Source: Rheinheimera oceanensis (GTDB lineage Bacteria; Pseudomonadota; Gammaproteobacteria; Enterobacterales; Alteromonadaceae). From it: a stretch of DNA of 64,000 nucleotides. Of this stretch, positions 52,360-62,881 are shown piece after piece (the first letter of the stretch is position 1; the number at the start of each line of letters is the position of its first letter). The position numbers were made by a program, and so were the translations under genes. Under the pieces are notes generated by a model, which worked only from the letters and a program-made list of their open reading frames with translations, ran no database searches and was not told the origin of the DNA. Location of the stretch: positions 124,001 through 188,000 of the forward strand of contig NZ_JAGPNM010000006.1 of assembly GCF_018831085.1 (NCBI RefSeq), read 5' to 3'.

Positions 52360-53592
52360 ATGCAAAGGTTATTCTGGCACTTTTACCTGTTTCTGTTTTT
52401 GGTATTACTTGGCATTGGCTGGGCAGTAGAACAGCTGTGGCAGCAATGGCAACCCGACACTGCCCCGCCCTGGCTTCACAGCTACAGCCAGCTGTTGCAG
52501 CAGCAATTGCAACAGCCCGCCACGCAATGGCAAAGCCATATCAGCCTGCCTTACACTGAACTGAGCCCTGACAGCATCAGTTGGTTGCCACAAGAGCAAC
52601 AGTTACTGCAACAAGGTGATATTGTTACCTTGTTTGAAGCCGACAGTGTGTATTTTTACTACCAACAAGGCCAGCAATTATGGCGTTTGGGGCCGTTGCC
52701 AATAATACAACAAGAAGGCGCCACCTGGTTTACGCTGCTGTTTTTTGTTTTGCTGGCTGTTGCGGTAGCGCTATGGCTGTGGCCGGTGGCACGTGATATC
52801 CGTACCCTGCAGCTCAGCCTGAAACAGTTTGCCAGCAATAGCGACAGTACAATTGCCGTACCGGCGCATTCATTTATTGCACCGATAGCACAAAGTTTCA
52901 GCCAGATGAGCCTGCAAATCCGCGACTTGCTAAACCTGCAGCGCGAAATGACCCATGCGGTATCGCATGAGCTGCGTACCCCTATTGCCCGACTGAACTT
53001 TGCGCTGGAAATGGCAACCCAGCTGCCGGAGGACGAACGCCGCCTGATGTGTGAGGATGTGCGCGAATTGCAGCAACTGGTGGATGAAATTCTCGACTAT
53101 GCCCGGCTGGAAACCGGCCAGCTACCACTGCAGCTGCAACAGATAAACCTGACCGAGCTGATTGCCAACTTAAACGAGAAACTGTCGCCGCTGCCTGGCG
53201 CCGCGATCAGTTTAACTATGCCGCAGCAGGCTCTGCTGTTTGGCGATGGCCATTATCTGGAACGGGCACTGCAAAATGTGCTGGTTAACGCCAAAAAATA
53301 CGCCCGGCAGCGCATTACACTGACACTGCAACAACGACAAAATTACTGGCATATTGATGTTGAAGATGATGGCCCCGGTATTCCGCAAGCCATGCGTGAT
53401 GATATTCTGAAACCTTTTTTTCGTCTTGAAGCCAGCCGTAATAAGCAAGGTGGCGGCTTTGGCCTGGGGTTGGCCATAGTGCAGCGTATTATACAGTGGC
53501 ATCAGGGCAGCATCAGCGTAAGTGAGTCTGCTACCCTGGGTGGTGCCCGTTTTTGTCTGCGCCTGCCGGTTCGTCAGGCAACACCCTCCTGA
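52360..53592 (+). CDS. RstB-like sensor histidine kinase
   Basis: A 410-residue kinase. Two membrane helices (about residues 5-25 and 126-148) flank a small periplasmic domain of about 100 residues rich in Gln and Trp. A HAMP-like linker, the dimerisation helix with His203 in SHELRTPIARLNFALEMA, and an HATPase domain (NVLVNAKKYA, DDGPGIP, GGGFGLGLAIVQ) follow. It is similar to RstB/PfeS kinases. The signal is unknown; the co-encoded MipA and DUF3019 proteins may modulate or respond to it. It is the last gene of the operon. Confidence 0.92.
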   Translation: MQRLFWHFYLFLFLVLLGIGWAVEQLWQQWQPDTAPPWLHSYSQLLQQQLQQPATQWQSHISLPYTELSPDSISWLPQEQQLLQQGDIVTLFEADSVYFYYQQGQQLWRLGPLPIIQQEGATWFTLLFFVLLAVAVALWLWPVARDIRTLQLSLKQFASNSDSTIAVPAHSFIAPIAQSFSQMSLQIRDLLNLQREMTHAVSHELRTPIARLNFALEMATQLPEDERRLMCEDVRELQQLVDEILDYARLETGQLPLQLQQINLTELIANLNEKLSPLPGAAISLTMPQQALLFGDGHYLERALQNVLVNAKKYARQRITLTLQQRQNYWHIDVEDDGPGIPQAMRDDILKPFFRLEASRNKQGGGFGLGLAIVQRIIQWHQGSISVSESATLGGARFCLRLPVRQATPS

Positions 53593-53617
53593 ATACGTAA
53601 CTTAGGGCCGGGCGTAT

Positions 53618-54292
53618 TTATAAGCCCAGTGTTTTCAGAAAATCATCATCCACTTCTGCCGAGGCACTAACGGTGTGTTCCGGAGTATATTGCTGCGCAC
53701 TGGCCAGAATATCGTCCGGGTGTTCCTGCTCGGCTTTGTCAAACTCATGCAGCTGAATAAACTCGGTTTTATCCATCGCCAGTTCCAGATAAAAGATATT
53801 ATGCTCTGGCGTACTAAAGGTAACGCGGCGTGCCTGTGGCTGATCAAGCTGGGTATTAATTAAAATTTGCACCTGCTTATTAATTGCCATCATTTTCGGC
53901 TGGCTCTGATTAATTGATGTGTGCAGGTCATAGCGTACCGTGTTGGTAAAATCGCCGACGATCTGGTTCATCAGCTCGCCCATTACATTGCCAACTTCAT
54001 CAGAGGTATGAAACTGTGCCAGCTCGCTTTCCGGCATGCCCATGCTCATTAAATATTTTTTATAAATTTCCATCGCAGCCTGAGCGGTAAAATTAATAAT
54101 CACCAGGCCGGAGAAGCCGCCGTCAAACAATACAAAGCAGCCCAGATCAGGCCGCAGGCAGGTTTTTTGTATTTTTTGTACCATGGGTGAGTAAGCCACA
54201 TTACTGTTGCCAGCGCCCGATAATACTTTTGTTACCGACTGACATAAGGTGAGTAATATTTCATCTGTAGTAATTATTTTGGTTTTTTTCAT
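53618..54292 (-). CDS. DUF3334 family protein
   Basis: A 224-residue cytoplasmic protein of the DUF3334 family, restricted mainly to Alteromonadales and Vibrionales. The middle (FTAQAAMEIYKKYLMSMGMPESELAQFHTSDEVGNVMGELMNQIVGDFTN) has the CheC/CheX-like signature Glu-x-x-Asn of CheY-phosphatase-like proteins, so a role in chemotaxis or a related phosphorelay is plausible. The C-terminal acidic tail is variable. No ribosome site is strong. It is divergent from the Bcr/CflA transporter. Confidence 0.87.
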   Translation of the reverse strand: MKKTKIITTDEILLTLCQSVTKVLSGAGNSNVAYSPMVQKIQKTCLRPDLGCFVLFDGGFSGLVIINFTAQAAMEIYKKYLMSMGMPESELAQFHTSDEVGNVMGELMNQIVGDFTNTVRYDLHTSINQSQPKMMAINKQVQILINTQLDQPQARRVTFSTPEHNIFYLELAMDKTEFIQLHEFDKAEQEHPDDILASAQQYTPEHTVSASAEVDDDFLKTLGL

Positions 54293-54528
54293 TATCCGAA
54301 TCCAACAATCTGAGTTTAATCAGTATAAGCGCAATACCCTGACTTAGGCTATTCTGTTCCGATAGCTGCCCTGTGTTTAAACGGTTGCAGCTTATCTATT
54401 GGTTTACTGCGTGAGCTATCCTTCTGAGCTGTCAGACATATTTGCTAACCTATTTTTACACTCAGCCATTAGCTGAGGCTAACAAAACCGCGTATTATAG
54501 TGCGCTGCCACATTAAGAGCCTTAACCT

Positions 54529-55722
54529 ATGTCAAATAAACCCGCTGGCTGGATCATTATATTGCTGGCAGCAGTTGTTGCCACCACGCCGCTGGCCATT
54601 GATATGTACCTGCCAGCTATGCCCATTATGGCGCAACAACTGAATACCTCTATTGGCATGGTGCAACAGTCGTTAAGTATTTTCCTGGCCTTTTTTGGTA
54701 TCAGTATGCTGATTTGCGGCCCGCTGGCTGACAGCTTTGGCCGCCGGCCGCTGGCTATTTTTGGTTTAACCGGCTTTGTACTGGCCAGTATTGCATTAAG
54801 TTTAGTCAGCACCATTGAGTGGTTTTTATTCTGGCGCGCTATTCAGGCCTTATGTGGCGCGGCTGCTACGGTAGTGGTACCAGGCATAGTACGGCACATA
54901 TATCAGGAACATACCGCTAAGGGGATGTCGTATGTGTCGATGATTATGATGCTGGCGCCTTTGTTGGCACCGGCCATTGGCAGCGGCGTATTGTGGCTGG
55001 CCAACTGGCAGATGATTTTTGTTACGCTGGCAGTATATGGCCTACTGATCCTGCTGCTTAGCTGGCGTTATCTGCCGGAGATAAAACCTGCCGGTGCATC
55101 ACAGAAGCTGGCATTTTTTGCCGGCTATAAAGTGGTATTTTCAAGGGCTTCTGCCCGGCCGGATATTGCTACGTCGATGTTTGCCTCGTTTTCATTTTTT
55201 TGCTTTTTAACCGCTGTGCCTTTTGTTTATATCAAATTCTTTGGTGTAGACGAGCAGGAGTTCAGCCTGCTATTTGGCTTTAATGTATTAATGCTGATGC
55301 TGGCAAACCTGATCAACAGCCGCCTGGTTACCCGCCTTGGCCCACAGCGTATGCTGCGAACCGGGTTGGCAACAGCAATTGTCAGCGCCAGCGCGTTAAC
55401 CATGTTCAACTTCTGGCAGTTTGAGCTGGTGTACACGGTATTGTCGATAGCCCCGCTAATGGCCAGCTTAAGTCTGATAGCCACTAACGCTGATGCAATG
55501 ATCCTGATGAAATTTCCGGATAACAGTGGTACCGCAACGGCGGTAATAGGTACTTTACGCTTTGGTATAGGAGCACTGGCTGGGCCGTTACTGGCGCTGT
55601 TTTATAACGGCACTCCACTGCCATTTGCCTTACTGATGCTGGCAGGGGTGCTGTGTATTGCGGTAAGCCAGTTGTGGCATAAACCCGCTGGGCTGCCCGT
55701 TACAGCAGCCAACCCGGACTAA
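54529..55722 (+). CDS. Bcr/CflA family multidrug MFS exporter
   Basis: A 397-residue, 12-helix proton antiporter. The signatures ATTPLAIDMYLPAMPIMAQQLNTSIGMVQQSLSIFLAFFGISMLICGPLADSFGRRPL and WRAIQALCGAAATVVVPGIVRHIY match the drug:H+ antiporter-1 group containing Bcr (bicyclomycin) and CflA. The substrate is not evident. A short inverted repeat, CTCAGC-CATTA-GCTGAG (54461-54477), lies upstream as a candidate operator. Its stop overlaps the stop of the tiny gene at 55719. Confidence 0.93.
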   Translation: MSNKPAGWIIILLAAVVATTPLAIDMYLPAMPIMAQQLNTSIGMVQQSLSIFLAFFGISMLICGPLADSFGRRPLAIFGLTGFVLASIALSLVSTIEWFLFWRAIQALCGAAATVVVPGIVRHIYQEHTAKGMSYVSMIMMLAPLLAPAIGSGVLWLANWQMIFVTLAVYGLLILLLSWRYLPEIKPAGASQKLAFFAGYKVVFSRASARPDIATSMFASFSFFCFLTAVPFVYIKFFGVDEQEFSLLFGFNVLMLMLANLINSRLVTRLGPQRMLRTGLATAIVSASALTMFNFWQFELVYTVLSIAPLMASLSLIATNADAMILMKFPDNSGTATAVIGTLRFGIGALAGPLLALFYNGTPLPFALLMLAGVLCIAVSQLWHKPAGLPVTAANPD

Positions 55723-55871
55723 ATTTTACAGGCGCCGCCACTGCATTCATCGTCGTCATCACCATATTGTGGCGCCTCAGCACGGCTAAGTTCAGCTTGC
55801 TGCTGGCGCTCAACATTCTGCTCGGCCTCAGCAAAGTCCAGATGGTCTAAATCAAAATCCAGCTCAGACAT
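55719..55871 (-). CDS. Tiny acidic protein with C-terminal Cys pair
   Basis: A 50-residue frame beginning MSELDFDLDHLDFAEAEQN, then a Gln-rich helix and a tail of four Asp before ECSGGACKI. AGGGG is eight bases before this ATG (another ATG is one codon earlier). The spaced Cys-x4-Cys end and the acidic tract suggest metal binding or a disulfide; similar small proteins occur near transporters in related genera, but I cannot name a family. It overlaps the convergent MFS stop by four bases and lies between two transporter genes. Confidence 0.6.
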   Translation of the reverse strand: MSELDFDLDHLDFAEAEQNVERQQQAELSRAEAPQYGDDDDECSGGACKI

Positions 55872-55925
55872 CATTATTCCCCTCAGTTAAATAGCATTAG
55901 TAGTGTAGCAAAGGCCACGGTCAGG

Positions 55926-57719
55926 CTAAAGCGGCCAGAAGTATAAAAGTGCCGGGACCGATACCGCGACAACCAGTAGCTCCAGTGGCAACCCCAGCCG
56001 CCAGTAATCACCAAACTTAAAGCCACCCGGCCCCAGGATCAGGGTATTATTCTGGTGACCAATCGGCGTTAAAAAAGCACAAGAGGCACCAATGGCAACG
56101 GCCATTAAAAAGGTATCGGAGCTGACATCAAGCTGTCTGGCAATACTTAAGGCTATCGGGCACATTACTGCTGCAGTGGCGGCATTGTTCATAAAGTCAG
56201 ACAGGGTCATTGTCAGTACCAGCAACAGGATCAGGGTTATTACCGCACTGCCTTGCGACAAATGTGACAACATTAACTCTGCCAATAAAGCCGCAGCCCC
56301 GGTGCTTAACATCGCTTCGGCTACCGGTATTAACGCTGCAAGCAACACCACCACCGGCCAGTCAATGGCCTGATACACCTTACTCAGCGGCAGTGCTTTA
56401 AATAACATGCTGGCCAGCACACCCGCAGCAAAGGAGATTGCAGCAGGCACCAAACCAAAGGCAGCCCCAGCCACAGCACTTAACATAATAACGCTGGTTA
56501 ACCAGATCCGGCGTTTATCCGGTACCTGAATAGACCGCTCTGCCAGCGGCACACAACCAAACTCACTGGCAAATGCCGACAGCAGTTCTGCTTCACCTTG
56601 CATTAGCAGTACATCACCGGCAACCAGCTCAGTGCGGCGTAACCGTTTAATTGAACGATTGCCCTGGCGTGACAACGCCAGCAAATTAATGCCAAACCGG
56701 CTGCGCAGACTCAGATCTGCAGCTGAGCGGCCAATCAGCAGAGCATCAGGCATCACGGCCAGCTCCAGCAGCACTTCTTCTTTGCCTACCCCGGCGTTTT
56801 TTTCTGCCTCAGTGGAGTCTGCTTCAACCTTCACATTCTCTTCAAGAGTCAGCCCCAGCTCAGACAATATATTGCCCAGCGATTCCGGTTCAGCTTCAAT
56901 TACCAGCACATCGTCTGCTTTTAGCATGCGATACCCGGTAGGGGCCGACACACGGAATTTATTGCGTACCAGGCCAACCACCTGCGCATCAGCTTCTTCC
57001 AGCAACTGCTCAAGTGCCGCCAGTCGCAGGCCATCGGCTTTGCCTTTAGCGTCTACCCGCACTTCAGTTAAATAACTGGCGGTATCAAAGCCCTCAACCC
57101 CGCCCTGCTGACGTTTAGGCACCAAACGCCAGCCAATCACCGTAATAAAAGCCAAACCTGCCAGTGCCACCAGCACCCCCACCGGGCTAAAGTCGAACAT
57201 GGCAAAGCTATTGCCCTGGCTACTGTCACGAAAGCCCGAAACAATAAGGTTGGGCGGTGTACCAATTAACGTAGTCATACCGCCCAGTATCGAGCCAAAT
57301 GCCACCGGCATTAACACCTGCCCCGGCGTTAACTTAAGCCGGGTTGCCGCCTGAATAGCCACCGGCATCATCAATGCCATAGCACCAACGTTATTCATAA
57401 ATGCCGATAGCAGCGTTACTAAGGTGGTTAACAGGGCAATAGTGGCCATCAAACCACTGTTGGCAGGAAGTAATTTACGCGCTAACAGGTCAACCGCGCC
57501 GCTATTTTGCAGCGCATAACTTAGCACCAGCACACAGGCAACGGTAATAACCGCCGGATGACCAAAACCACTAAAGGCGGTATCGGTTGGTACCAGGCCA
57601 GCAGCAACTGCCGCCATCAGGGTAGCAAGCGCCACCGTATCATGCCGCCAGCGGCCCCAGATAAACAACGCTATAGTGCAAAGTAAAATTGCAAATAGCA
57701 TTCCCTGCTCTAATGTCAT
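55926..57719 (-). CDS. SLC13/DASS-type permease with TrkA-C domains
   Basis: A 597-residue transporter. The N-terminal half has the ArsB/NhaD/SLC13 topology with the GTPPNLIV substrate-loop motif. Two soluble TrkA-C (RCK_C) domains in the middle (residues about 215-400) are followed by the second membrane half, ending with FLTPIGHQNNTLILGPGGFKFGDYWRLG. The arrangement is typical of bacterial sodium:sulfate or dicarboxylate symporters of the YfbS/SLC13 group. The substrate is not defined. GGAAAG precedes the ATG. It is monocistronic. Confidence 0.92.
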   Translation of the reverse strand: MTLEQGMLFAILLCTIALFIWGRWRHDTVALATLMAAVAAGLVPTDTAFSGFGHPAVITVACVLVLSYALQNSGAVDLLARKLLPANSGLMATIALLTTLVTLLSAFMNNVGAMALMMPVAIQAATRLKLTPGQVLMPVAFGSILGGMTTLIGTPPNLIVSGFRDSSQGNSFAMFDFSPVGVLVALAGLAFITVIGWRLVPKRQQGGVEGFDTASYLTEVRVDAKGKADGLRLAALEQLLEEADAQVVGLVRNKFRVSAPTGYRMLKADDVLVIEAEPESLGNILSELGLTLEENVKVEADSTEAEKNAGVGKEEVLLELAVMPDALLIGRSAADLSLRSRFGINLLALSRQGNRSIKRLRRTELVAGDVLLMQGEAELLSAFASEFGCVPLAERSIQVPDKRRIWLTSVIMLSAVAGAAFGLVPAAISFAAGVLASMLFKALPLSKVYQAIDWPVVVLLAALIPVAEAMLSTGAAALLAELMLSHLSQGSAVITLILLLVLTMTLSDFMNNAATAAVMCPIALSIARQLDVSSDTFLMAVAIGASCAFLTPIGHQNNTLILGPGGFKFGDYWRLGLPLELLVVAVSVPALLYFWPL

Positions 57720-57865
57720 TGCGCTTTCCGGTGAGTAAATATCAATGATGGCTAAGCTACGCTGAACGCTAACTTACCACAAGACACGCTGAAGCAATTT
57801 CACCGGGCGAGGTTACTTGATATCATAGCGCCACTTTTTTGCCGCAGCAGTTGCAGGAGCGCTCC

Positions 57866-58897
57866 ATGACTACGCTTACCATACAAACCCCGGATGACTG
57901 GCATTTACACTTTCGTGACGGCGATATGCTGCGCGAAACCGTACCGGCTACAGCCCGGCAATTCGCCCGTGCCATTGTGATGCCAAACCTGGTACCGCCG
58001 GTAACCACGGCAGACATGGCAGTAGCCTACCGTAACCGCATTCTGGCTGCCCGTCCGGCAGGCAGCAACTTTCAGCCGCTGGTTACCTTATTTTTAACCG
58101 ATAAAACCACCGCTGCCGATATCAGCGCAGCCAAAGCCGCCGGTGTAGTTGCGGCTAAGTTGTATCCGGCCGGTGCCACCACTAACTCCAGCGATGCGGT
58201 AAGTGCGCTCGATAGCTTGTATCCGGTATTTGAAGCCATGGCAGAGCAAGGTATGTTGCTGCTGGTTCATGGCGAAGTTACCGATCACGATATTGATATT
58301 TTTGACCGCGAAAAGGTGTTTATTGACCGCTACCTGCAGCATATTGTCGCGCGCTTACCGGCGTTAAAAGTGGTATTTGAGCATATTACCACCGCCGATG
58401 CCGCCAGCTTTGTCGCGCAAGCATCAAACAATGTGGCCGCCACCATTACACCGCAGCATTTACTGTTAAACCGCAACGACCTGTTAGTCGGCGGCGTGCG
58501 GCCGCATAACTATTGCCTGCCGGTATTAAAACGCCGTACTCACCAGGAAGCGTTGCGTGCGGCTGTGGCCAGCGGTTCCAGCAAGTTCTTTTTAGGCACA
58601 GATTCTGCGCCGCATGAAAAACACCGCAAAGAGTCTGCCTGTGGCTGCGCCGGCTGTTACAGTGCCCACAGCGCGATAGAGCTGTATGCTCAGGTGTTTG
58701 ATGATTTAGGTGTTCTGGACAAGCTGGAAGGCTTTGCCAGCCACTACGGCGCTGACTTTTACGGCTTGCCACGTAATAGCGGCACAGTGACTCTGCAAAA
58801 GCAGCAGTGGCAGGTGCCAAACGAAATTACGCTGCCCAACGGCAACCCGATAGTACCGTTTTATGCCGGCGAAACGTTAAACTGGAAATTGGTTTAG
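57866..58897 (+). CDS. pyrC: Dihydroorotase (homodimeric class)
   Basis: The 343-residue third enzyme of pyrimidine synthesis, cyclising carbamoyl-aspartate to dihydroorotate in the cytoplasm. [11 protein letters not shown] with metal ligands His13 and His15, the carbamylated Lys98 in [47 protein letters not shown] and LGTDSAPH with the catalytic Asp are all present. Length and motifs match E. coli PyrC closely. The ATG at 57866 has CAGGAG upstream and is preferred to an in-frame start 27 bases earlier. Its stop overlaps the convergent comM stop by four bases. Confidence 0.97.
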   Translation: MTTLTIQTPDDWHLHFRDGDMLRETVPATARQFARAIVMPNLVPPVTTADMAVAYRNRILAARPAGSNFQPLVTLFLTDKTTAADISAAKAAGVVAAKLYPAGATTNSSDAVSALDSLYPVFEAMAEQGMLLLVHGEVTDHDIDIFDREKVFIDRYLQHIVARLPALKVVFEHITTADAASFVAQASNNVAATITPQHLLLNRNDLLVGGVRPHNYCLPVLKRRTHQEALRAAVASGSSKFFLGTDSAPHEKHRKESACGCAGCYSAHSAIELYAQVFDDLGVLDKLEGFASHYGADFYGLPRNSGTVTLQKQQWQVPNEITLPNGNPIVPFYAGETLNWKLV

Positions 58898-60396
58898 TTC
58901 TTCAAATAACTCAGCAGCCGCTCCAGCGCGCGGTAGCTGAGGGCCTCCATTAAATGGGCACGGCTTATTTGTGCTTGCTGCTGTAAATCGGCAATGCTGC
59001 GCGCAACTTTGATTATCTTATGGTAAGTACGGGCCGACAGTTTAAAGCGGTGAATGGTATCTTCCAAAAAGCGCGCATCGGCTTGTTGTAACGGGCAAAA
59101 ATCGGCAATTTCACTACCGCTTAAACGGGCATTAGCTTTACCCTGCCGTGCCAGCTGTAACTGCCTGGCTGCCAGTACCCGCTCACGCACACTGGCGCTG
59201 CTTTCTTCCTGCGTGTGCTGGCTAAGCATGCCTTTGGGTATTAGCGGCACTTCTATTTGCAGCTCTATCCGGTCGATAAAAGGGCCAGACAGTCGGTTTA
59301 AATAACGCATTACCTGCTCGGGGGTAGCACGGCCATCCTGATGGTGCCCGGTCGGGCTGGGGTTTAATGCTGCTACCAACTGAAATTGTGCCGGAAATTC
59401 CGCCTGGCGCGCAGCGCGGCTAATATGTACTACACCGGTTTCCAGCGGCTCGCGCAGCACATCCAGCACCTTACGTGGGAACTCTGGCAGCTCGTCCAAA
59501 AATAAAATGCCGTGGTGCGACAACGAAATTTCGCCAGGCCTGGGCACAGAACCACCACCCACCAGGGCTACAGCAGAACTGGTGTGATGCGGCGATCTAA
59601 ACGGCCTTTGCTGCCAGTCGGTTAAGTTACGCTTTAAGCCGGCAATAGAGTAAATAGCGGCCGTAGCCAGCGCTTCCTGCTCTGTCAGCGGCGGCATAAT
59701 GCCGGGTAAACGCTGCGCCAGCATAGATTTGCCGGTACCGGCCGGGCCCAGCATTAACAGGTTATGTTCACCGGCCGCAGCAATTTCCAGCACCCGTTTG
59801 GCATGGGCCTGACCTTTTACGTCAGCTAAATCCGGTAAATGTTGCTGTTCACGTACCGGTAATGCCGGAATAGCAGGCAACGGTTGCTGGGCCAGCAAAA
59901 AGCTGTGCACCTGCAATAAATGTTCGGCACCGTGCACCACTACCTTGGGTACCTGCTGCGCCTGCTGAGCATTTAACATCGGCAGCACCACTTCACGGCT
60001 GGCATCACGGCAGGCTATGGCTACCGGAATTTCACCTACTATGCTGCGGATTTCACCCGACAGCGCCAGCTCACCACAAAACTCATAGCCTTGCAGGCTT
60101 TTTTCGGCTAACTGGCCGGAAGCAACAATAATACCCAGCGCTATCGGCAAATCGAAACGACCGCCTTCTTTGGGTAAATCGGCCGGGGCTAAATTAACGG
60201 TAATTTTGCGATCGGGAAAAGCAAAACCGCTGTTTACCATGGCGCTACGTACCCGATCACGCGATTCTTTTACCGAGGTTTCGGGCAGACCAACCAGCTG
60301 AAAAGCTGGTAAGCCATTACTGATATGCACTTCAACAGTAACTAAAGGGGCATCTAAACCATGACGGGCACGACTGAAAACAACGGCCAGTGACAT
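58894..60396 (-). CDS. comM: YifB/ComM AAA+ ATPase (branch migration helicase)
   Basis: A 500-residue Mg-chelatase-like AAA+ protein. An N-terminal Lon-protease-like domain ([33 protein letters not shown]...[25 protein letters not shown]) is followed by the ATPase core: Walker A GPAGTGKS, Walker [10 protein letters not shown], and a C-terminal helical domain. In Vibrio and Acinetobacter, ComM promotes branch migration during natural transformation. AGGAG precedes the ATG. It is convergent with pyrC. Confidence 0.95.
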   Translation of the reverse strand: MSLAVVFSRARHGLDAPLVTVEVHISNGLPAFQLVGLPETSVKESRDRVRSAMVNSGFAFPDRKITVNLAPADLPKEGGRFDLPIALGIIVASGQLAEKSLQGYEFCGELALSGEIRSIVGEIPVAIACRDASREVVLPMLNAQQAQQVPKVVVHGAEHLLQVHSFLLAQQPLPAIPALPVREQQHLPDLADVKGQAHAKRVLEIAAAGEHNLLMLGPAGTGKSMLAQRLPGIMPPLTEQEALATAAIYSIAGLKRNLTDWQQRPFRSPHHTSSAVALVGGGSVPRPGEISLSHHGILFLDELPEFPRKVLDVLREPLETGVVHISRAARQAEFPAQFQLVAALNPSPTGHHQDGRATPEQVMRYLNRLSGPFIDRIELQIEVPLIPKGMLSQHTQEESSASVRERVLAARQLQLARQGKANARLSGSEIADFCPLQQADARFLEDTIHRFKLSARTYHKIIKVARSIADLQQQAQISRAHLMEALSYRALERLLSYLKN

Positions 60397-60580
60397 CCTG
60401 TCTCCTGCGCGGATAAAATAAAAAGATAATTAATATTTAGCATATTGTTAAATATTAGCAAGGTTAAATAATATGCTAAGCCCCTGGCCAGATCGACTAC
60501 ACTGGGTAACACAGCACGGAGCGCTATATTTTCAGCCCAAGCTGTTGGTCAGATTGATAAATTGTCTTAGGGAGCAAAAG

Positions 60581-62881
60581 ATGAGGCAACTTTGGCTTGG
60601 CTGGGTACTGAAACATCCGTGGTGGGTATTACTGGGTACTTTGGTGCTGGTGTTACTGATGAGCAGCGGCATGGGCAAGTTGTACTTTCGCGGTGACTTC
60701 CGGGTATTTTTCACCGCTGACAACCCGCAATTGCTAATGTTTGAGCAAATGCAGGACGAATTTAATAAGAGCGACAACATTCTTATTGGTATCGCGCCGG
60801 CAGACGGGCAGATCTTCAACACAACCAATCTGACGCTGGTTAAGCAAATAACTGACGCCGCCTGGCAGACGCCTTACTCTATCCGGGTCGACTCGATCAG
60901 TAATTTTCAGCATACTCAAGCCGATGCCGATGATTTGCTGGTGGCCGATTTGCTGCTCGATCCAGCACAATTGGATGAAGCAAAAATAGCTGACATCCGG
61001 CGTGTTGCGCTGGCCGAACCAACACTGGTAAAACGGCTGGTTACCGCAGATGGCGCCGTTACTGCTATTAATATCACCGTGCAGCTGCCCGAGCTGGATA
61101 AAAATAAAGAGGTGTTTGATACCTTTGGTTTTGCCCGCCAATTAACAGACGAATTTAGCCAGCGTTATCCGGATGTCAGATTTTATCTGGCTGGCGTAAT
61201 CGCAATGAATCACTCCTTTGCCTATGAAGCCGAACACGACGCCCGGACGCTGATCCCGGTGATGTTTGTCGTGATCGTACTGATGCTGGCGTTATTACTG
61301 CGCTCAGTTGTTGTTGCCATGGCTACTGTCATTATTATTGTGGTTACCATCACCAGTACCCTTGGTCTGGCAGGTGCGGCCGGTATTTTTTTAAGTACCG
61401 CCACCGTTAATGTACCCACTATTCTGATGACACTGGCGGTGGCCGACTGTGTACATGTTATAGCATCGGTGCAGTTTGCGTTAAGCCGGGGCCATGATAA
61501 GCAAAGTGCTATTGAATACAGCATGCAGCGCAATTTAATGCCTATTTTTATTACCAGTGCAACGACTGCCATTGGTTTTTTAACACTGAATTTCTCTGAA
61601 GTGCCCATTCTGGCCGACTTAGGCAATATGACTGCGGTTGGTGTGATGTTGGCGTGCTTACTCAGTGTCACTACCTTACCGGCACTGCTGGCAGTGTTGC
61701 CGGTAAAGCCCGGCAAAGTAAAACCGCAGCACCAGCAGGATACTGTAATGGATAAACTGGCCAGCTTCGTGATATTGCGTCAACGCCTGTTATTGCCGGC
61801 AATGGCGCTACTGATGATCGTTTTTGCCGGTTTTATCAGCCTGAATAAAGTGAATGATGAAGCAGTTAAATATTTTGCACCCGCGACTGATTTTCGTCAG
61901 GCGATGGATTTTCTTGATCAGCATCTGGCGGCATCAATGTCGATGGACTTTGTGTTACACAGCGGCCAAAGCAGTGGCGTAAACCAGCCGGAGTTTATTG
62001 CAGCAGTGGAGAACTTCAGTCAGTGGCTGGCAGAACAGCCACAAGTGGCGCATGTTAATAGCATCAGTGAAGTGTTTAAACGCCTGAACAAAAATATGCA
62101 TGCCGACGACCCGGCTTTTTACCGCATCCCACAAACACAGGACGAAGCCGCACAATATCTGCTGATGTATGAAATGTCGTTGCCCTACGGCCTCGATTTG
62201 AATAACCAGCTGAATCTGGATAAAAGTGCCACCCGCCTGACCGCTGCCCTGAGAAATATGGGCAGTAAAGAGATTACCGGTTTTGAACAAAAAGCCCTGC
62301 AGTATTTTGCCGGCCAGTTTCCGCAGTATCAGGCCAGCGCAGCCAGTACAGCGCTGATGTTTGCCCATATTGGTGAGCGCAATATGGCGTCGATGCTGCA
62401 AACGCTGCCTCTGGCACTGGTACTGATCTCACTGTTGCTGGTATTTAGTCTGCGTTCCTGGCGCATGGGGCTAATCAGCCTGTTACCTAATATTGCCCCC
62501 GCAGCTATTGGTTTTGGCATCTGGGGCCTGTATAGCGGTGAGATTAATCTGGGGTTATCAGTGGTTGCAAGCATAAGTCTGGGTATTATTGTTGACGACA
62601 CTGTGCATTTTCTGGCCAAGTACCAGCATGCACGCCACGAAGGCCGCAATGCTGAAGCCGCTGTACGCTATGCTTTCAACAGTGTCGGCCGGGCGCTTTG
62701 GATCACCACTGCCGTACTGGTAATTGGTTTTAGCGTGTTGATGTTATCCAGTTTCCGGCTTAACTCGGATATGGGGCTGTTAACCGCTATTATTATTTTT
62801 ACTGCGCTGGTAATCGACTTTTTATTCCTGCCAGCCTTTTTGCTTAAATTTGATACTAAGGAAAGCCAACATCATGCGTAA
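60581..62881 (+). CDS. MMPL/RND superfamily exporter
   Basis: A 766-residue transporter of the RND superfamily, MMPL branch (hydrophobic substrate exporter). Twelve helices in two halves: WVLKHPWWVLLGTLVLVLLMSSG near the N-terminus, periplasmic domain, then VVIVLMLALLLRSVVVAMATVIIIVVTITSTLG and a second such bundle near the end (SIISLGIIVDDTVHFLAKY, with the membrane Asp pair typical of proton-driven RND pumps). The ATG at 60581 with GGGAGC upstream gives a proper cytoplasmic N-terminus; an earlier start lacks one. The next gene overlaps its stop. Confidence 0.92.
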   Translation: MRQLWLGWVLKHPWWVLLGTLVLVLLMSSGMGKLYFRGDFRVFFTADNPQLLMFEQMQDEFNKSDNILIGIAPADGQIFNTTNLTLVKQITDAAWQTPYSIRVDSISNFQHTQADADDLLVADLLLDPAQLDEAKIADIRRVALAEPTLVKRLVTADGAVTAINITVQLPELDKNKEVFDTFGFARQLTDEFSQRYPDVRFYLAGVIAMNHSFAYEAEHDARTLIPVMFVVIVLMLALLLRSVVVAMATVIIIVVTITSTLGLAGAAGIFLSTATVNVPTILMTLAVADCVHVIASVQFALSRGHDKQSAIEYSMQRNLMPIFITSATTAIGFLTLNFSEVPILADLGNMTAVGVMLACLLSVTTLPALLAVLPVKPGKVKPQHQQDTVMDKLASFVILRQRLLLPAMALLMIVFAGFISLNKVNDEAVKYFAPATDFRQAMDFLDQHLAASMSMDFVLHSGQSSGVNQPEFIAAVENFSQWLAEQPQVAHVNSISEVFKRLNKNMHADDPAFYRIPQTQDEAAQYLLMYEMSLPYGLDLNNQLNLDKSATRLTAALRNMGSKEITGFEQKALQYFAGQFPQYQASAASTALMFAHIGERNMASMLQTLPLALVLISLLLVFSLRSWRMGLISLLPNIAPAAIGFGIWGLYSGEINLGLSVVASISLGIIVDDTVHFLAKYQHARHEGRNAEAAVRYAFNSVGRALWITTAVLVIGFSVLMLSSFRLNSDMGLLTAIIIFTALVIDFLFLPAFLLKFDTKESQHHA

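Noticed and set aside
53590..53603. TGAATACGTAACTT after the RstB-like kinase, similar to the LacI operator
   Set aside because: Only one half matches and the site lies downstream of a convergent gene pair, not before a promoter of a sugar gene.
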